In this document: piece after piece, positions 16,551 through 25,485 of the stretch
How the letters are laid out: each line of letters begins with the position of its first letter
Position numbering within the stretch: the first letter of the stretch is position 1
Assembly (NCBI GenBank): GCA_049177215.1
Contig: CP185379.1
Coordinates: 3,655,831 to 3,719,830 of the forward strand
Reading direction: 5' to 3'
Source: Pollutiaquabacter aromativorans
Lineage (GTDB): Bacteria > Bacteroidota > Bacteroidia > AKYH767-A > 2013-40CM-41-45
DNA: 64,000 nt
Program-made: the position numbers and the translations under genes
Notes under the pieces: model-generated
What the model was told of the DNA's origin: nothing
The model's input: the letters and a program-made list of their open reading frames with translations, nothing else
Database searches by the model: none

Positions 16551-17222
16551 ATGCAGGAGTTTCAGGGTTTCCCCTTGTCGCACGAGCTGATCACGCTTGC
16601 CGGTCATGATTTCTCCATGGCACGGGTGGCGGATATCGATGCGCTGTTTGCCCAACTGCTCAATCAGCCCAGCACACACCCGGATGTAACGGATGAACGG
16701 ATACCCTATTGGGCGGAGATCTGGCCCGCCGCGATCGGATTAGCGGAGTACCTTTTCCTGCACCCGTCCCTGGTAATGGGAAAGAAAGTCGTTGAAATCG
16801 GCTGTGGGCTCGGACTGCCCGGCATAGTGGCGGGAAGGCTGGGTGCGGAAGTTTTGTTGACAGATTATCTTTCCGAACCTTTGGAGTTGGCTCGCTACAA
16901 TTGGGAACGAAACATCCAACGACCGGCCAGTGTACGCCAGTTCGATTGGAGGCAAGGCGAAGATCTTCCGGAGGCCGATCTTGTCCTGGCTTCCGATATT
17001 GCGTATGAGTCGCGTGCTTTTCCGTTTATCCGAACCTTGATCGGACATTACCTCGACAAAGGATCCGTAATACTGATCAGCGAACCCAACCGTACATTCG
17101 CAGCGGAGTTCTTCAAATCGTTGTCGTTGCTTCCGGGTTATTCCCATCACACGATCCGGGTAGTGCGGAACCAGCTTACGATCCAGGTCAATGTTCACCG
17201 GATCGTTCCGGAGAGAGCCTGA
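16551..17222 (+). CDS. Class I SAM-dependent methyltransferase, METTL/Methyltransf_16 type
   Basis: 223 residues. The SAM-binding motif I is VVEIGCGLGLPGIVAG (near 79-94), the acidic end of strand beta-2 is LLTDYL, and the post-motif DLVLASDIAYESRAF corresponds to the D-x-x-Y catalytic region of the Methyltransf_16 family, which contains eukaryotic protein-lysine methyltransferases such as METTL21 and METTL23. The upstream DERIPYWAEIWPAAIGLAEYL is also typical, with the W-P-A-A segment preceding the SAM site. Bacterial members are annotated only as methyltransferases. Protein-lysine methylation is likely but unproven. It is monocistronic. Confidence 0.8.
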   Translation: MQEFQGFPLSHELITLAGHDFSMARVADIDALFAQLLNQPSTHPDVTDERIPYWAEIWPAAIGLAEYLFLHPSLVMGKKVVEIGCGLGLPGIVAGRLGAEVLLTDYLSEPLELARYNWERNIQRPASVRQFDWRQGEDLPEADLVLASDIAYESRAFPFIRTLIGHYLDKGSVILISEPNRTFAAEFFKSLSLLPGYSHHTIRVVRNQLTIQVNVHRIVPERA

Positions 17223-17402
17223 GGCAGCTTACTTCCATTTCTTTTATCCTGGGCAATCGATTGATCGGTTTCGGTCACCCACGGGAAAGATGCATTCACC
17301 TATGAAAACTGTTTCATCATCAAAATACTTGGATTTTGATTCGTTTTTCTTTGTGTGTATCAACCACTTGCCTACTTTTCGCCCTGTCTAACCACACTGA
17401 CC

Positions 17403-19751
17403 ATGAAAAAACTTTTACTGCTCCTGCTGGGCTTCGTCGGCCTGCAGCTTCAACTCTCCGCCCAATCGTTAACGGCGATCACGCCGAACTCCGGAACAGT
17501 CGGACAGAACCAGATCACGACCACGATCACCGGTAGCAACATTTTCTTCACAAGTATCAGTCAGTGGGGAAACCTGGAAAATGTCGAGTTGCGCAACGGA
17601 TCCGGTAGCATCAGTGTGTTCAATTATATGGGTGGCAACTGGAATGCCTTTGTGAACACCCAGGATGTGGCGGATGTTACATGGGATATTCCTACCAATG
17701 CAGTGGCCGGGGTTTACGACGTTTGTGTGACAACCCTTGATCCGGGTATGCCCTGGGTCTACTATTATGATACGCTGTACAGCGCTTTCACGATCAATCC
17801 GCCGGATGGGTATGTTTCCGGAAGCTTGTACTATGATGCAAACGCCAATGGGATACGAGATGTGAGTGAAACCGGCTTGTCAAACATGGTTGTCCAATTG
17901 ACCGGACCGTCCAACTACACCGTCTATACCAATACCAATGGAGATTTCAGTTTCGGTGTCGCGAATGGATCCTACACCTTGACTGCAGGTTCGCCCGGAC
18001 GGCAGTATCATTTTACCAGCCCGTCCACGATACCGGTCACGGTGAGCAATAACAATACAAGCGGCCTGGATATCGGCGCGATCGATCCCTTGTACGCGAT
18101 GTCGCCTCGCGTGGGTTTTCGGGGGCAAGCCAATATCAACGCAACGGTTAACGCGTACGACAACATCTTCACCACCGGTGGTAATCCCTGGGGAAATATC
18201 AGCTACGGGTACCTTACTCGTGTAGGAGGTGGTGCTAGTTTGTACCTGACCAATACCGTTTTCAACGTGCTTTCACAAAATCAGGTGCAATTGGTATTCA
18301 CCATTCCTTCCGGACAGGCTATGGGCGATTACCGTTTGTACATCGTGATCAGCGGAGGTCAACACTACCTCGACTCTGTCTTTACAGTGGTAGATGCGCC
18401 CTCGTACCTGAGTGGTTCCATCTATTTTGACGCGAACAATAACGGCGCTTATGATGTAGGCGAACCGCCGATCAGCGGGCAACGGGTGTTTGCTTCGCCG
18501 GATAGCGCTTATTCATTTTCAAATAATGCCGGACTGTTCTCGATCGGAGCCGTCCTGGGAACACACGATGTAAGCTGGCAATCGACCAACGGCTTGTTTT
18601 ATTTGTCGTCCAGTCCTGCTACCTACACCTTTACCAACACGGGAAATCAGACCGGCCTGGATTTCGGACTGCGATCCACTGCCGCCGATTATACGACTGC
18701 TATTTCCTTTAATCCGGGAATCGCCCGTTGCTCCTGGTCGGTGGTCAATTATGTTACCATCACCAACCGAAGCAACGTTGTCAGCCAGGGTACCCTTCAG
18801 GTTATCAAGTCGGCCAACCAGACTTACACGGGCGGTTTCAGTCCCGGTACGGCCGTCATCAGCGGTGATACGCTGACCTGGGCTTTTTCCAACCTGCAGC
18901 CGATGGGGAGTCAGACGTTTACGTATGGCGTGGTACAGCCGTTTTCCGGCACCGTCACCACCACGGTTCGAGTCAATGTCACCGACAGTGGCGGCACACC
19001 GATGTTCTCCGATGCAACGTCCATGTCACAGACTGTTACCTGTTCCTACGACCCCAACGACAAGGCGGTGATACCGGCGGGTGTCGATTCGGTCGAGCAC
19101 TATACCCTCTTCAGCGATACCCTGGACTACAAGATCCGCTTCCAGAATACGGGTACCGATACGGCCTTCGTGGTCATCATCCGCGACACGATCGATGCCG
19201 GCCTCGACCTGACTACGCTCGAACTGGTGGCCTCCAGTCACCCGGTGGAGCTGAGCATCGACAGCAACCGCGCGGCGGTCTTCACCTTCAACAACATCCT
19301 GCTGCCCGACAGTAACGTGGACGAGCCCGGCAGTAACGGCTTCGTTCGTTACCGTATCAAATCCTTACAGGGCTTGCCCGAAAAGACCCGGGTCGAGAAC
19401 ACGGCGTTTATTTATTTCGATCTGAACGCGCCGGTGGAAACGAACACCGTCTGGAACTCGATGGTGTCGGTGATCCCGACGGCGATTGAAGTGCCGGTGG
19501 TGCCGAGCGACCGGGCCGTCTTCTTCCCGAATCCGATGCACGATCGAGCTTTCCTGCTGTTCCGGAACGAAGGAGCGGAGCAGGTGATGCTGAAGGTGAT
19601 CGACATCCACGGACGCGAAGTCATACAGCAAATGACCACCGGCGACCGCTTCGAGCTGCAACGCGGCAAGCTGGCAGCGGGAGTATATTCGTATGTGATC
19701 ATCTGGAGTTCTTCGGATCGCTCGTACTCCGGCCGGATAGTAATGGATTAA
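17403..19751 (+). CDS. Large secreted protein: SdrD-B-like repeats, DUF7619-like domain, T9SS type A domain
   Basis: 782 residues from the ATG at 17403 (MKKLLLLLLGFVGLQLQLSAQ, a clear signal peptide). Two Cna-B/SdrD-B-like modules carry calcium-site motifs (YYDANANGIRDVSETG and YFDANNNGAYDVGEPP). A conserved module follows with CSYDPNDKAVIPAG, LDYKIRFQNTGTDTAF, IRDTIDAGLDL and YFDLNAPVETNTVWN, the DUF7619-type domain that sits before the sorting signal in many Bacteroidota cargo proteins. The end is type A (FFPNPMHDRAFLLF, KVIDIHGREVI, AAGVYSYVIIWSS). It is probably a calcium-stabilised surface protein. The adhesive role is inferred from domain type. Confidence 0.88.
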   Translation: MKKLLLLLLGFVGLQLQLSAQSLTAITPNSGTVGQNQITTTITGSNIFFTSISQWGNLENVELRNGSGSISVFNYMGGNWNAFVNTQDVADVTWDIPTNAVAGVYDVCVTTLDPGMPWVYYYDTLYSAFTINPPDGYVSGSLYYDANANGIRDVSETGLSNMVVQLTGPSNYTVYTNTNGDFSFGVANGSYTLTAGSPGRQYHFTSPSTIPVTVSNNNTSGLDIGAIDPLYAMSPRVGFRGQANINATVNAYDNIFTTGGNPWGNISYGYLTRVGGGASLYLTNTVFNVLSQNQVQLVFTIPSGQAMGDYRLYIVISGGQHYLDSVFTVVDAPSYLSGSIYFDANNNGAYDVGEPPISGQRVFASPDSAYSFSNNAGLFSIGAVLGTHDVSWQSTNGLFYLSSSPATYTFTNTGNQTGLDFGLRSTAADYTTAISFNPGIARCSWSVVNYVTITNRSNVVSQGTLQVIKSANQTYTGGFSPGTAVISGDTLTWAFSNLQPMGSQTFTYGVVQPFSGTVTTTVRVNVTDSGGTPMFSDATSMSQTVTCSYDPNDKAVIPAGVDSVEHYTLFSDTLDYKIRFQNTGTDTAFVVIIRDTIDAGLDLTTLELVASSHPVELSIDSNRAAVFTFNNILLPDSNVDEPGSNGFVRYRIKSLQGLPEKTRVENTAFIYFDLNAPVETNTVWNSMVSVIPTAIEVPVVPSDRAVFFPNPMHDRAFLLFRNEGAEQVMLKVIDIHGREVIQQMTTGDRFELQRGKLAAGVYSYVIIWSSSDRSYSGRIVMD

Positions 19752-19771
19752 CAGGTAGTGTGTGTGTAATA

Positions 19772-19806
19772 AACGGATCGCCTGGTGTGAGGCGGTCCGT
19801 TTTTTC
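19772..19806 (+). terminator. Rho-independent terminator
   Basis: An eleven-base stem (AACGGATCGCC with GGCGGTCCGTT, one G-T wobble), an eight-base loop and a T run follow the 782-residue cargo gene. A GTGTGTGT tract precedes it, as at the terminator at 20212. Confidence 0.85.
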
Positions 19807-19879
19807 AGACTTGCGAGATCCTTTACAACAGCATCATGAATGATGGCACGATCACAATTCTCAAAAGCGAATTTTCATT

Positions 19880-20183
19880 GATCTTGCCGGAATGTCTGGT
19901 AAAGAATTATTCCGAATGAGTTCAAAAAGTAAAGCGGGCAGTTTTCGAATTGGCGTTTTGATACTCTCGAGTGTGAAAAAGCCAGATTATACTTCCGAAA
20001 CGATGCCGCCGAAGAGGCTGTATTAAGCGTTTTTAATCTGAATGGGCGGCTTCTGGAAAAAATAAGGACGAATTCTGACCGTTTTGAAATCAACGGGAAG
20101 GTAAAAGTCCTGGCTTGTATCAGTACTTCATCGATTGCCAAACCTCCGGAAAACGGCTACAGGGGCGGTTTATCGTCGAATAA
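19880..20183 (+). pseudogene. Decayed T9SS type A sorting domain (gene remnant)
   Basis: No long frame exists here, but the pieces are recognisable. Frame from 19963: LYFRNDAAEEAVLSVFNLNG then RLLEKIRTNSDRFEING. After a shift near 20100 the text continues GLYQYFIDCQTSGKRLQG, then RFIVE and a stop at 20183. Together these form a normal type A sorting-domain end, lacking only its YPNP head. A further piece in a third frame from 19880 (DLAGMSGKELFRMSS) also looks like sorting-domain sequence. A perfect terminator follows at 20212, so this is probably the tail of a former cargo gene of which the body was deleted. A recombination scar between flanking cargo genes is the alternative. Confidence 0.65.
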
Positions 20184-20211
20184 AACAGTTTGTGTAGGTG
20201 TGTGTTTGTGT

Positions 20212-20249
20212 ACCGGAACCGGGCGTAACAGCCCGGCTTCCGGTTTTTT
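20212..20249 (+). terminator. Rho-independent terminator after the cargo-gene remnant
   Basis: A perfect long stem (ACCGGAA plus CCGGGC pairing with GCCCGG and TTCCGGT, one C bulged) is followed by six T. It is preserved although the gene upstream is decayed. Confidence 0.9.
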
Positions 20250-20313
20250 GTGGCGTCTTCATGAAGATTTGGTAAAAACCTTACAGCCGTGATTTACATG
20301 CCCCTCGCTGCGG

Positions 20314-20321
20314 TAACTTTG
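20314..20321 (+). promoter_or_regulatory. TAACTTTG -7 element
   Basis: A perfect TANNTTTG match, 45 bases ahead of the start of the 1,263-residue cargo gene. No clean -33 TTTG at the expected spacing. Confidence 0.5.
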
Positions 20322-20366
20322 TAGCCCCAGATTCGATTACCATAGAGCGAAAAAATCCAATCCGCC

Positions 20367-23300
20367 ATGCTTAAGCTGTTACGCGTCCTGTTTATTGCCG
20401 TTTTAGCCACCACACTTACGGCCCAGGCGCAAACCATCCAATGGTCCCGAACCGGACTGTCCGAAGGATACGAGTACGGAAACGGTATCATCACCGACGA
20501 CTCCGGTTATGTATATGTTGTCGGTCAGAGTGAATTTGGAACCGACTTCGGCGGAGGCGTGTCCTTTTATTCCGCCGGCCAGCACGACATCTTCCTTTGT
20601 AAATACTCACCCACCGGTACCCTCCTCTGGATGCGACATGCCGGCGGAAGCGACGGCGATGCCGGCTCGGCCATCGGACTGGATGCGCAACGCAATGTGT
20701 ACATCGTCGGTGAATTTGAAACGACCTGCTATTTCTCGCCTACCGACTCCATTACCGTCGGCGGCGCCAATGACTCGTTCATTGCGAAATATGATAACAA
20801 TGGTAACCTTCAATGGGTTCGGCGAGCCGGTGGTTCCAGCGACTGCCGCGCGCGCGGACTTGCTGTTGATGCCGATGGTAACTCTTATTGGACCGGAGGC
20901 TTCGGCGGAACGTCCAATTTCGGCGGCATCAACATCACCAGTAGCAACGGTGGTCAAGACTGCTACATCGCAAAATACAACGCCAACGGTCAGGCCGTCT
21001 GGGTGCGGAAAGGCGGCGGAAACCGAGACGATCGCGGCCGTGGTGCCATGCTCGACGGACAGGGTAACCTCTACGTCGTAGGGTCTTTCGGAACAAGCGC
21101 CACCTTTAGTGGAACGACCATCACCAGCAACAGCGCGCAACAAGGCGCATTCCTGGCCAAGTACGACACCTCCGGATCACTGCAATGGATCCTTCCCATG
21201 GGCGGTTGTTGCGATACGATCCGCGCGTATTCGATTACCAGGGATAACGCGGGTAACATCTACACGACTGGCTACTTCGGATCTACGATGACGCTGGGTT
21301 CCCTGTCGATCACTTCCGCAGGTAGCTGGGACATCTTCTTTGCGAAGGTTGACCCCAACGGAAATCCCATCTGGCTCAAGCGCGCCGGTTATATCTACGA
21401 AGATTTCGGCCAGGGTCTGGCGTATAGTCCTTCCCGCGATGAGATCTACCTATCAGGGCAGTTCGACGACCGCGGCGTTTTCGATACGTTGACGGTCTAT
21501 GGCTACGGCAACCGCGATTTCTTTGTCTCCTGTTACGATACCAGCGGACGCATCAAATGGGTGAAGAAAGCCGGCAGCCCCTGGCGCGATGCCGCGTTCG
21601 GAGTCGCCGTCGCGGATAATTATGGTGCTGTCTATGCTACGGGCTTCTTCAACGATACCGCGCTTTTCGGCGGCACAACGTTATACGGAAACCCGCTGGC
21701 CGATTTCGTGGTGACCCAGATCACCCTGGCACAGGCCAGTCAGCCGACTACGGCAACCAGCAATCTTGCGCTTGCCACCGGTAACTGCAATGACCTTACC
21801 CTGCGCTGGACCAACGGCAATGGAACCCGACGACTTGTTGTTGCCCGACAGAATGGCTCGGTGAACGCGCTGCCGATCGATGGAAGTTATTACACGGCCA
21901 ATAGCGTATTCGGACTGGGGAGCAATTTGGGCTCGGGAAATTATGTCGTCTATGACGGAACCGATACAACAGTCACCGTAACCGGCCTGACGGTCGGAGA
22001 ACGCTACTTCTTCGCCGTCATCGAATACAACGGCACCGGCTTTACAACGAATTACCTCACGACCGGCTACCCGCAAGCCAACCAGGTCGCCAACAGTTTC
22101 AACTTCACGGTTTCGACCAATACGTCGCAACTTTGCAACGGAGGATCGGCTACCCTCACCGCCAGCACCGCGTCCAGTTATTCCTGGTCGCCAGCAACGG
22201 GTTTGTCCTCTACCACTTCGCAGATCGTCACCGCCACCCCTACGGTTACCACGACTTATACCGTCACCGGTAACGATGGCAGCGGTTGTATCGCGGTTGC
22301 CCATGTCACCATCACCGTGGGTACGCAACCGACGGTCATCCTGAATACGCTGAATGCGGTCTGTACCAACAGCGCCGCTTTCGCGCTGACGACCGGAACA
22401 CCAACAGGCGGCACCTACAGCGGCCCTGGTGTCAGCGCCGGGAATTTCAATCCTTCCGCTGCCGGTGCCGGTGTGCACATCATCACCTATACGGTGAACA
22501 GCGGCGGTTGCTCCGGTACCGATACCGCGACCATCCGGGTGAATGCCGCTCCGGTGGTTAGCTTTGCTGCACTTGCTCCGGCTTGTTCCAATGGAAGTGC
22601 TGTCACGCTGAGCGGTGGCTCGCCTGCCGGCGGCACGTATAGCGGAACCGGCGTCAGCGGTTCAAGCTTCAATCCGGTTACAGCCGGTACGGGAACTTTT
22701 GTACTGACGTATGCCTATACGGATAACAACGGTTGCTCCGGAAACGATACTTCCGCCATCACGGTGAATGCCGCTCCGACGGTTTCGTTGGGAAGCTTTA
22801 CAGCGGTATGTCAGAATGCCGGGGTACAGACGCTGTCCGGCGGTTCGCCTGCCGGCGGCACGTACAGCGGACCTGGTGTCAGCGGAACGAGTTTCGATCC
22901 CGCTGTAGCAGGCGCCGGTAACCATACGATCACCTACGCTTACACCGATGCCGCCGGTTGCAGCAATTCCGCGACCGCCACCTGGCGCGTCAACGCTTTG
23001 CCGAACGTAACGCTGGCAACATTACCCAACGTCTGCAGCAACACCCCTGTATTGAACCTCACCGGCGGATCGCCTGCCGGTGGTACCTACAGCGGCACAG
23101 GTGTGAGTGGCAGCACCTTCAACCCTGCTGTATCGGGTAACGGTACGTTTGCCATCACCTATACGTATACCGATAACAACGGCTGTACGAATTCCGCGCA
23201 GCGGAACATCGTCGTGAATGCTGCTCCGAGCGTCACGTTCTCCACGATCAATCCGGTTTGCCTCAACGCTTCACCGGTTACCCTCACCGGCGGATCGCCT

Positions 23301-24158
23301 GCAGGTGGGACCTATGTGGGTACCGGCGTGAGCGGCGGACAATTCAATCCGTCGGTCGGCATCGGAACATACTCCATCCAATATCTCTATACCGATATGA
23401 ACGGTTGTACCGGTTCTGCCTCTCAGAACGTCCAGGTGCGACCGCTCCCGACCGTTGCACTTGCCACCCTGCCGGCGCAGTGCAGCAACAGCGCTCCGCT
23501 CACCCTCACCGGCGGTTCTCCCGCGGGCGGTACCTATAGCGGCACCGGTGTATCCGGCGGCGCATTCGATCCGTCCGTTTCCGGTACCGGTACATTTAAC
23601 ATCACCTACACATACACTGATAATAACGGGTGCACGAATTCGGCACAGCGATCAATCACGGTGAACGCCGCTCCGGTTGTGAGTCTGGGTAACGACTCTA
23701 CTGTTTGTAGCAGTGCTGTCGTGCAGGTCAACGCCGGCTCCGGTTTCGTGACGTACCGTTGGTCCAACGGCGCGACGACGCAATCGATCAATGTCGACAG
23801 TTCCGGCACGGGTATCGGTGTAGCGACCGTATGGGTGACCGTTACCAACGCGGCCAACTGCAGTGCACAGGATACCCTGCTGATCACCTTCGACGCTTGC
23901 GCGGGAATCACACCCGGCCCGGCAGTGGTCCCGGGAGTTTATGTGTTCCCGAACCCTACCACCGAAGAATTCATCATCCTGACGGGCCAGCCTGTAACCG
24001 TGACCATCTACGACGCCAACGGTAAACTGTTGTTCCGAAAGGAACAGGTCGAAGGTCGCATCGAAGCAGGCCGTGATTTCGCGCCCGGCATGTACCTGGT
24101 GGAAGTAACCAACCAGACCGCCACCAAGGTGGTGCGCGCGATCAAATCCGCACGATAA
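20367..24158 (+). CDS. Giant T9SS cargo: SBBP propeller plus six Ig-like repeats
   Basis: 1,263 residues. A signal peptide (VLFIAVLATTLTAQAQ) is followed by about 430 residues of SBBP-type propeller repeats (GNLQWVRRAGGSSDCRARGL, DSGYVYVVGQ, NAGNIYTTGYFG). A linker domain around 460-590 looks fibronectin-like. Six tandem modules of about 74 residues follow (about 22340-23690), each with Cys, LTGGSPAGGTYSGTGVSG and YTYTDNNGC. These are adhesin-type Ig-like folds with a Cys pair each. A type A sorting domain ends the protein (YVFPNPTTEEFIIL, VTIYDANGKLL, GMYLVEVTNQTA). A surface-exposed structural or adhesive protein. The near-identical repeats could expand or contract by recombination. Confidence 0.9.
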   Translation: MLKLLRVLFIAVLATTLTAQAQTIQWSRTGLSEGYEYGNGIITDDSGYVYVVGQSEFGTDFGGGVSFYSAGQHDIFLCKYSPTGTLLWMRHAGGSDGDAGSAIGLDAQRNVYIVGEFETTCYFSPTDSITVGGANDSFIAKYDNNGNLQWVRRAGGSSDCRARGLAVDADGNSYWTGGFGGTSNFGGINITSSNGGQDCYIAKYNANGQAVWVRKGGGNRDDRGRGAMLDGQGNLYVVGSFGTSATFSGTTITSNSAQQGAFLAKYDTSGSLQWILPMGGCCDTIRAYSITRDNAGNIYTTGYFGSTMTLGSLSITSAGSWDIFFAKVDPNGNPIWLKRAGYIYEDFGQGLAYSPSRDEIYLSGQFDDRGVFDTLTVYGYGNRDFFVSCYDTSGRIKWVKKAGSPWRDAAFGVAVADNYGAVYATGFFNDTALFGGTTLYGNPLADFVVTQITLAQASQPTTATSNLALATGNCNDLTLRWTNGNGTRRLVVARQNGSVNALPIDGSYYTANSVFGLGSNLGSGNYVVYDGTDTTVTVTGLTVGERYFFAVIEYNGTGFTTNYLTTGYPQANQVANSFNFTVSTNTSQLCNGGSATLTASTASSYSWSPATGLSSTTSQIVTATPTVTTTYTVTGNDGSGCIAVAHVTITVGTQPTVILNTLNAVCTNSAAFALTTGTPTGGTYSGPGVSAGNFNPSAAGAGVHIITYTVNSGGCSGTDTATIRVNAAPVVSFAALAPACSNGSAVTLSGGSPAGGTYSGTGVSGSSFNPVTAGTGTFVLTYAYTDNNGCSGNDTSAITVNAAPTVSLGSFTAVCQNAGVQTLSGGSPAGGTYSGPGVSGTSFDPAVAGAGNHTITYAYTDAAGCSNSATATWRVNALPNVTLATLPNVCSNTPVLNLTGGSPAGGTYSGTGVSGSTFNPAVSGNGTFAITYTYTDNNGCTNSAQRNIVVNAAPSVTFSTINPVCLNASPVTLTGGSPAGGTYVGTGVSGGQFNPSVGIGTYSIQYLYTDMNGCTGSASQNVQVRPLPTVALATLPAQCSNSAPLTLTGGSPAGGTYSGTGVSGGAFDPSVSGTGTFNITYTYTDNNGCTNSAQRSITVNAAPVVSLGNDSTVCSSAVVQVNAGSGFVTYRWSNGATTQSINVDSSGTGIGVATVWVTVTNAANCSAQDTLLITFDACAGITPGPAVVPGVYVFPNPTTEEFIILTGQPVTVTIYDANGKLLFRKEQVEGRIEAGRDFAPGMYLVEVTNQTATKVVRAIKSAR

Positions 24159-24176
24159 GCTCTTCTTGATACTACG

Positions 24177-24208
24177 AACGGGCGATGGCTGATCAGTCAT
24201 CGCCCGTT
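24177..24208 (+). terminator. Rho-independent terminator
   Basis: A perfect eleven-base stem (AACGGGCGATG with CATCGCCCGTT) has a ten-base loop and is followed by TGCTTTT. It closes the 1,263-residue cargo gene. Confidence 0.85.
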
Positions 24209-24269
24209 TGCTTTTAAAGAAACCGCATTAAGTGGATGTGAATGCGCACAGCATGCAGCACTTTGCGGC

Positions 24270-24962
24270 ATGCGAATCCTTCGATTGTGGACGGACTTTC
24301 TTTGGCTTTTATATCCCCTGCGCTGCGCCGCCTGCGAACGTGACCTGGTGGAAGGGGAGAAGGCTATTTGCACGCATTGCCGGTACCGTTTGCCACGAAC
24401 GCATTTCCATCACTTTCCGGGCAATGTCGTGGAACGTCACTTCTGGGGAAAGATACCATTGGTGGCGGCTGCGGCTTGTTTTCACTTCAGCAAAGGGGAA
24501 CGCGTACAGCGCATGATCCATCACCTCAAATACAAACAGCGGCCGGATGTAGGCGTCGAGGTAGGAACCTGGTACGGCAGGGACTTGCTTCAGGTGCCCG
24601 CTTTCGCTTCGATCGATCTGATCATTCCGGTTCCTTTACACCCGGAGAAGCTCCGGCTGCGTGGCTATAATCAGGCGGCTTGTTTTGCGGAAGGACTCGG
24701 AACCGGCATGGGTAAGACGGTTCTGCCGGATGGTCTTCTGAAAGTGGTGGCAACCTCAACCCAAACACGCAAGCACCGATTCGATCGTTTCAGGAATGTC
24801 GAGCATGTTTTCCAGGCGGCCGATCCGGCTGGTTTGACCGGTCGGCACATCCTGCTGGTCGATGATGTCATCACGACCGGCTCCACGCTCGTGTCGTGCG
24901 CGGAGACCTTGCTCGAAGTGCCGGGCGTTCGGATCAGCATCGTCGGGATGGCAGCCGCCTGA
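24270..24962 (+). CDS. ComF-family phosphoribosyltransferase-like protein
   Basis: 230 residues. An N-terminal zinc-binding double-CxxC (CAACERD ... CTHCRY, about 18-38) is followed by a type I phosphoribosyltransferase fold with LIIPVPLHPEKLRLRGYNQA and the PRPP loop ILLVDDVITTGST (about 198-210). This is the ComF/GntX architecture. ComF takes part in DNA uptake in naturally competent bacteria, with a proposed role beside PriA. In Bacteroidota the protein is widespread and its role is not established. A TTTG box lies four bases before the ATG. The next gene begins 34 bp downstream with its own promoter-like element. Confidence 0.9.
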   Translation: MRILRLWTDFLWLLYPLRCAACERDLVEGEKAICTHCRYRLPRTHFHHFPGNVVERHFWGKIPLVAAAACFHFSKGERVQRMIHHLKYKQRPDVGVEVGTWYGRDLLQVPAFASIDLIIPVPLHPEKLRLRGYNQAACFAEGLGTGMGKTVLPDGLLKVVATSTQTRKHRFDRFRNVEHVFQAADPAGLTGRHILLVDDVITTGSTLVSCAETLLEVPGVRISIVGMAAA

Positions 24963-24984
24963 CGGCTATCTGCCCTCTTTTTTT

Positions 24985-24992
24985 CATCTTTG
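24985..24992 (+). promoter_or_regulatory. CATCTTTG -7-like element, 4 nt before the GTG start
   Basis: CATCTTTG, CGCC, then GTG at 24997. It has the same spacing as at 2907, 7436 and 27130, and supports the GTG as the true start. Confidence 0.4.
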
Positions 24993-24996
24993 CGCC

Positions 24997-25485
24997 GTGG
25001 CGGAATCCATCACACTTCCGAAGTCGGCAACCCGGGCGGAGCGGTACGAATTGCTGCTGCCGCAACTTAAGGCCTTGCTGGATGCCGGGGTCGGTCCGGT
25101 GGCCAACATGGCCAACGTTGCCGCCGCCTTACGGGAAGCATTCGGCTTCTTCTGGGTCGGCTTTTACCTGGTCGATCCTGCTATCGAACGACTCGTTCTT
25201 GGACCCTTTCAAGGCCCGGTGGCTTGTACGACCATTGCGAAAGGCAAAGGCGTTTGCGGTACCGCCTGGGCGGAGAGCCGTGTCATCCAGGTTCCGGACG
25301 TGGATCAGTTTCCCGGGCATATCGCCTGTAGCTCGGATTCGCGTTCGGAAATCGTGCTTCCGATCCGAAAGCAGGGAACGATTGTCGGCGTTCTGGATGT
25401 CGATAGTGACAAATTGAATGACTTTTCCGAAGTAGATGCACGCGGACTTTCACAGGTGCTCGCCCTGCTGGAGGAATGCTTATGA
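24997..25485 (+). CDS. Free methionine-(R)-sulfoxide reductase (GAF domain)
   Basis: 162 residues from a GTG at 24997. The frame can be extended upstream into comF, but conservation starts here. The single GAF domain carries three cysteines at 77, 87 and 111 (VACTTI, GVCGTAW, IACSSDS). Their spacing of 10 and 24 residues matches the catalytic and resolving cysteines of E. coli fRMsr (C84, C94, C118). The enzyme reduces free L-methionine-(R)-sulfoxide in the cytoplasm using thioredoxin-type reductant. Its end overlaps the next lipoprotein gene by 10 nt, or 4 nt if that gene starts at its second ATG. Methionine oxidation repair is a confident assignment because all three Cys are present. Confidence 0.93.
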   Translation: MAESITLPKSATRAERYELLLPQLKALLDAGVGPVANMANVAAALREAFGFFWVGFYLVDPAIERLVLGPFQGPVACTTIAKGKGVCGTAWAESRVIQVPDVDQFPGHIACSSDSRSEIVLPIRKQGTIVGVLDVDSDKLNDFSEVDARGLSQVLALLEECL

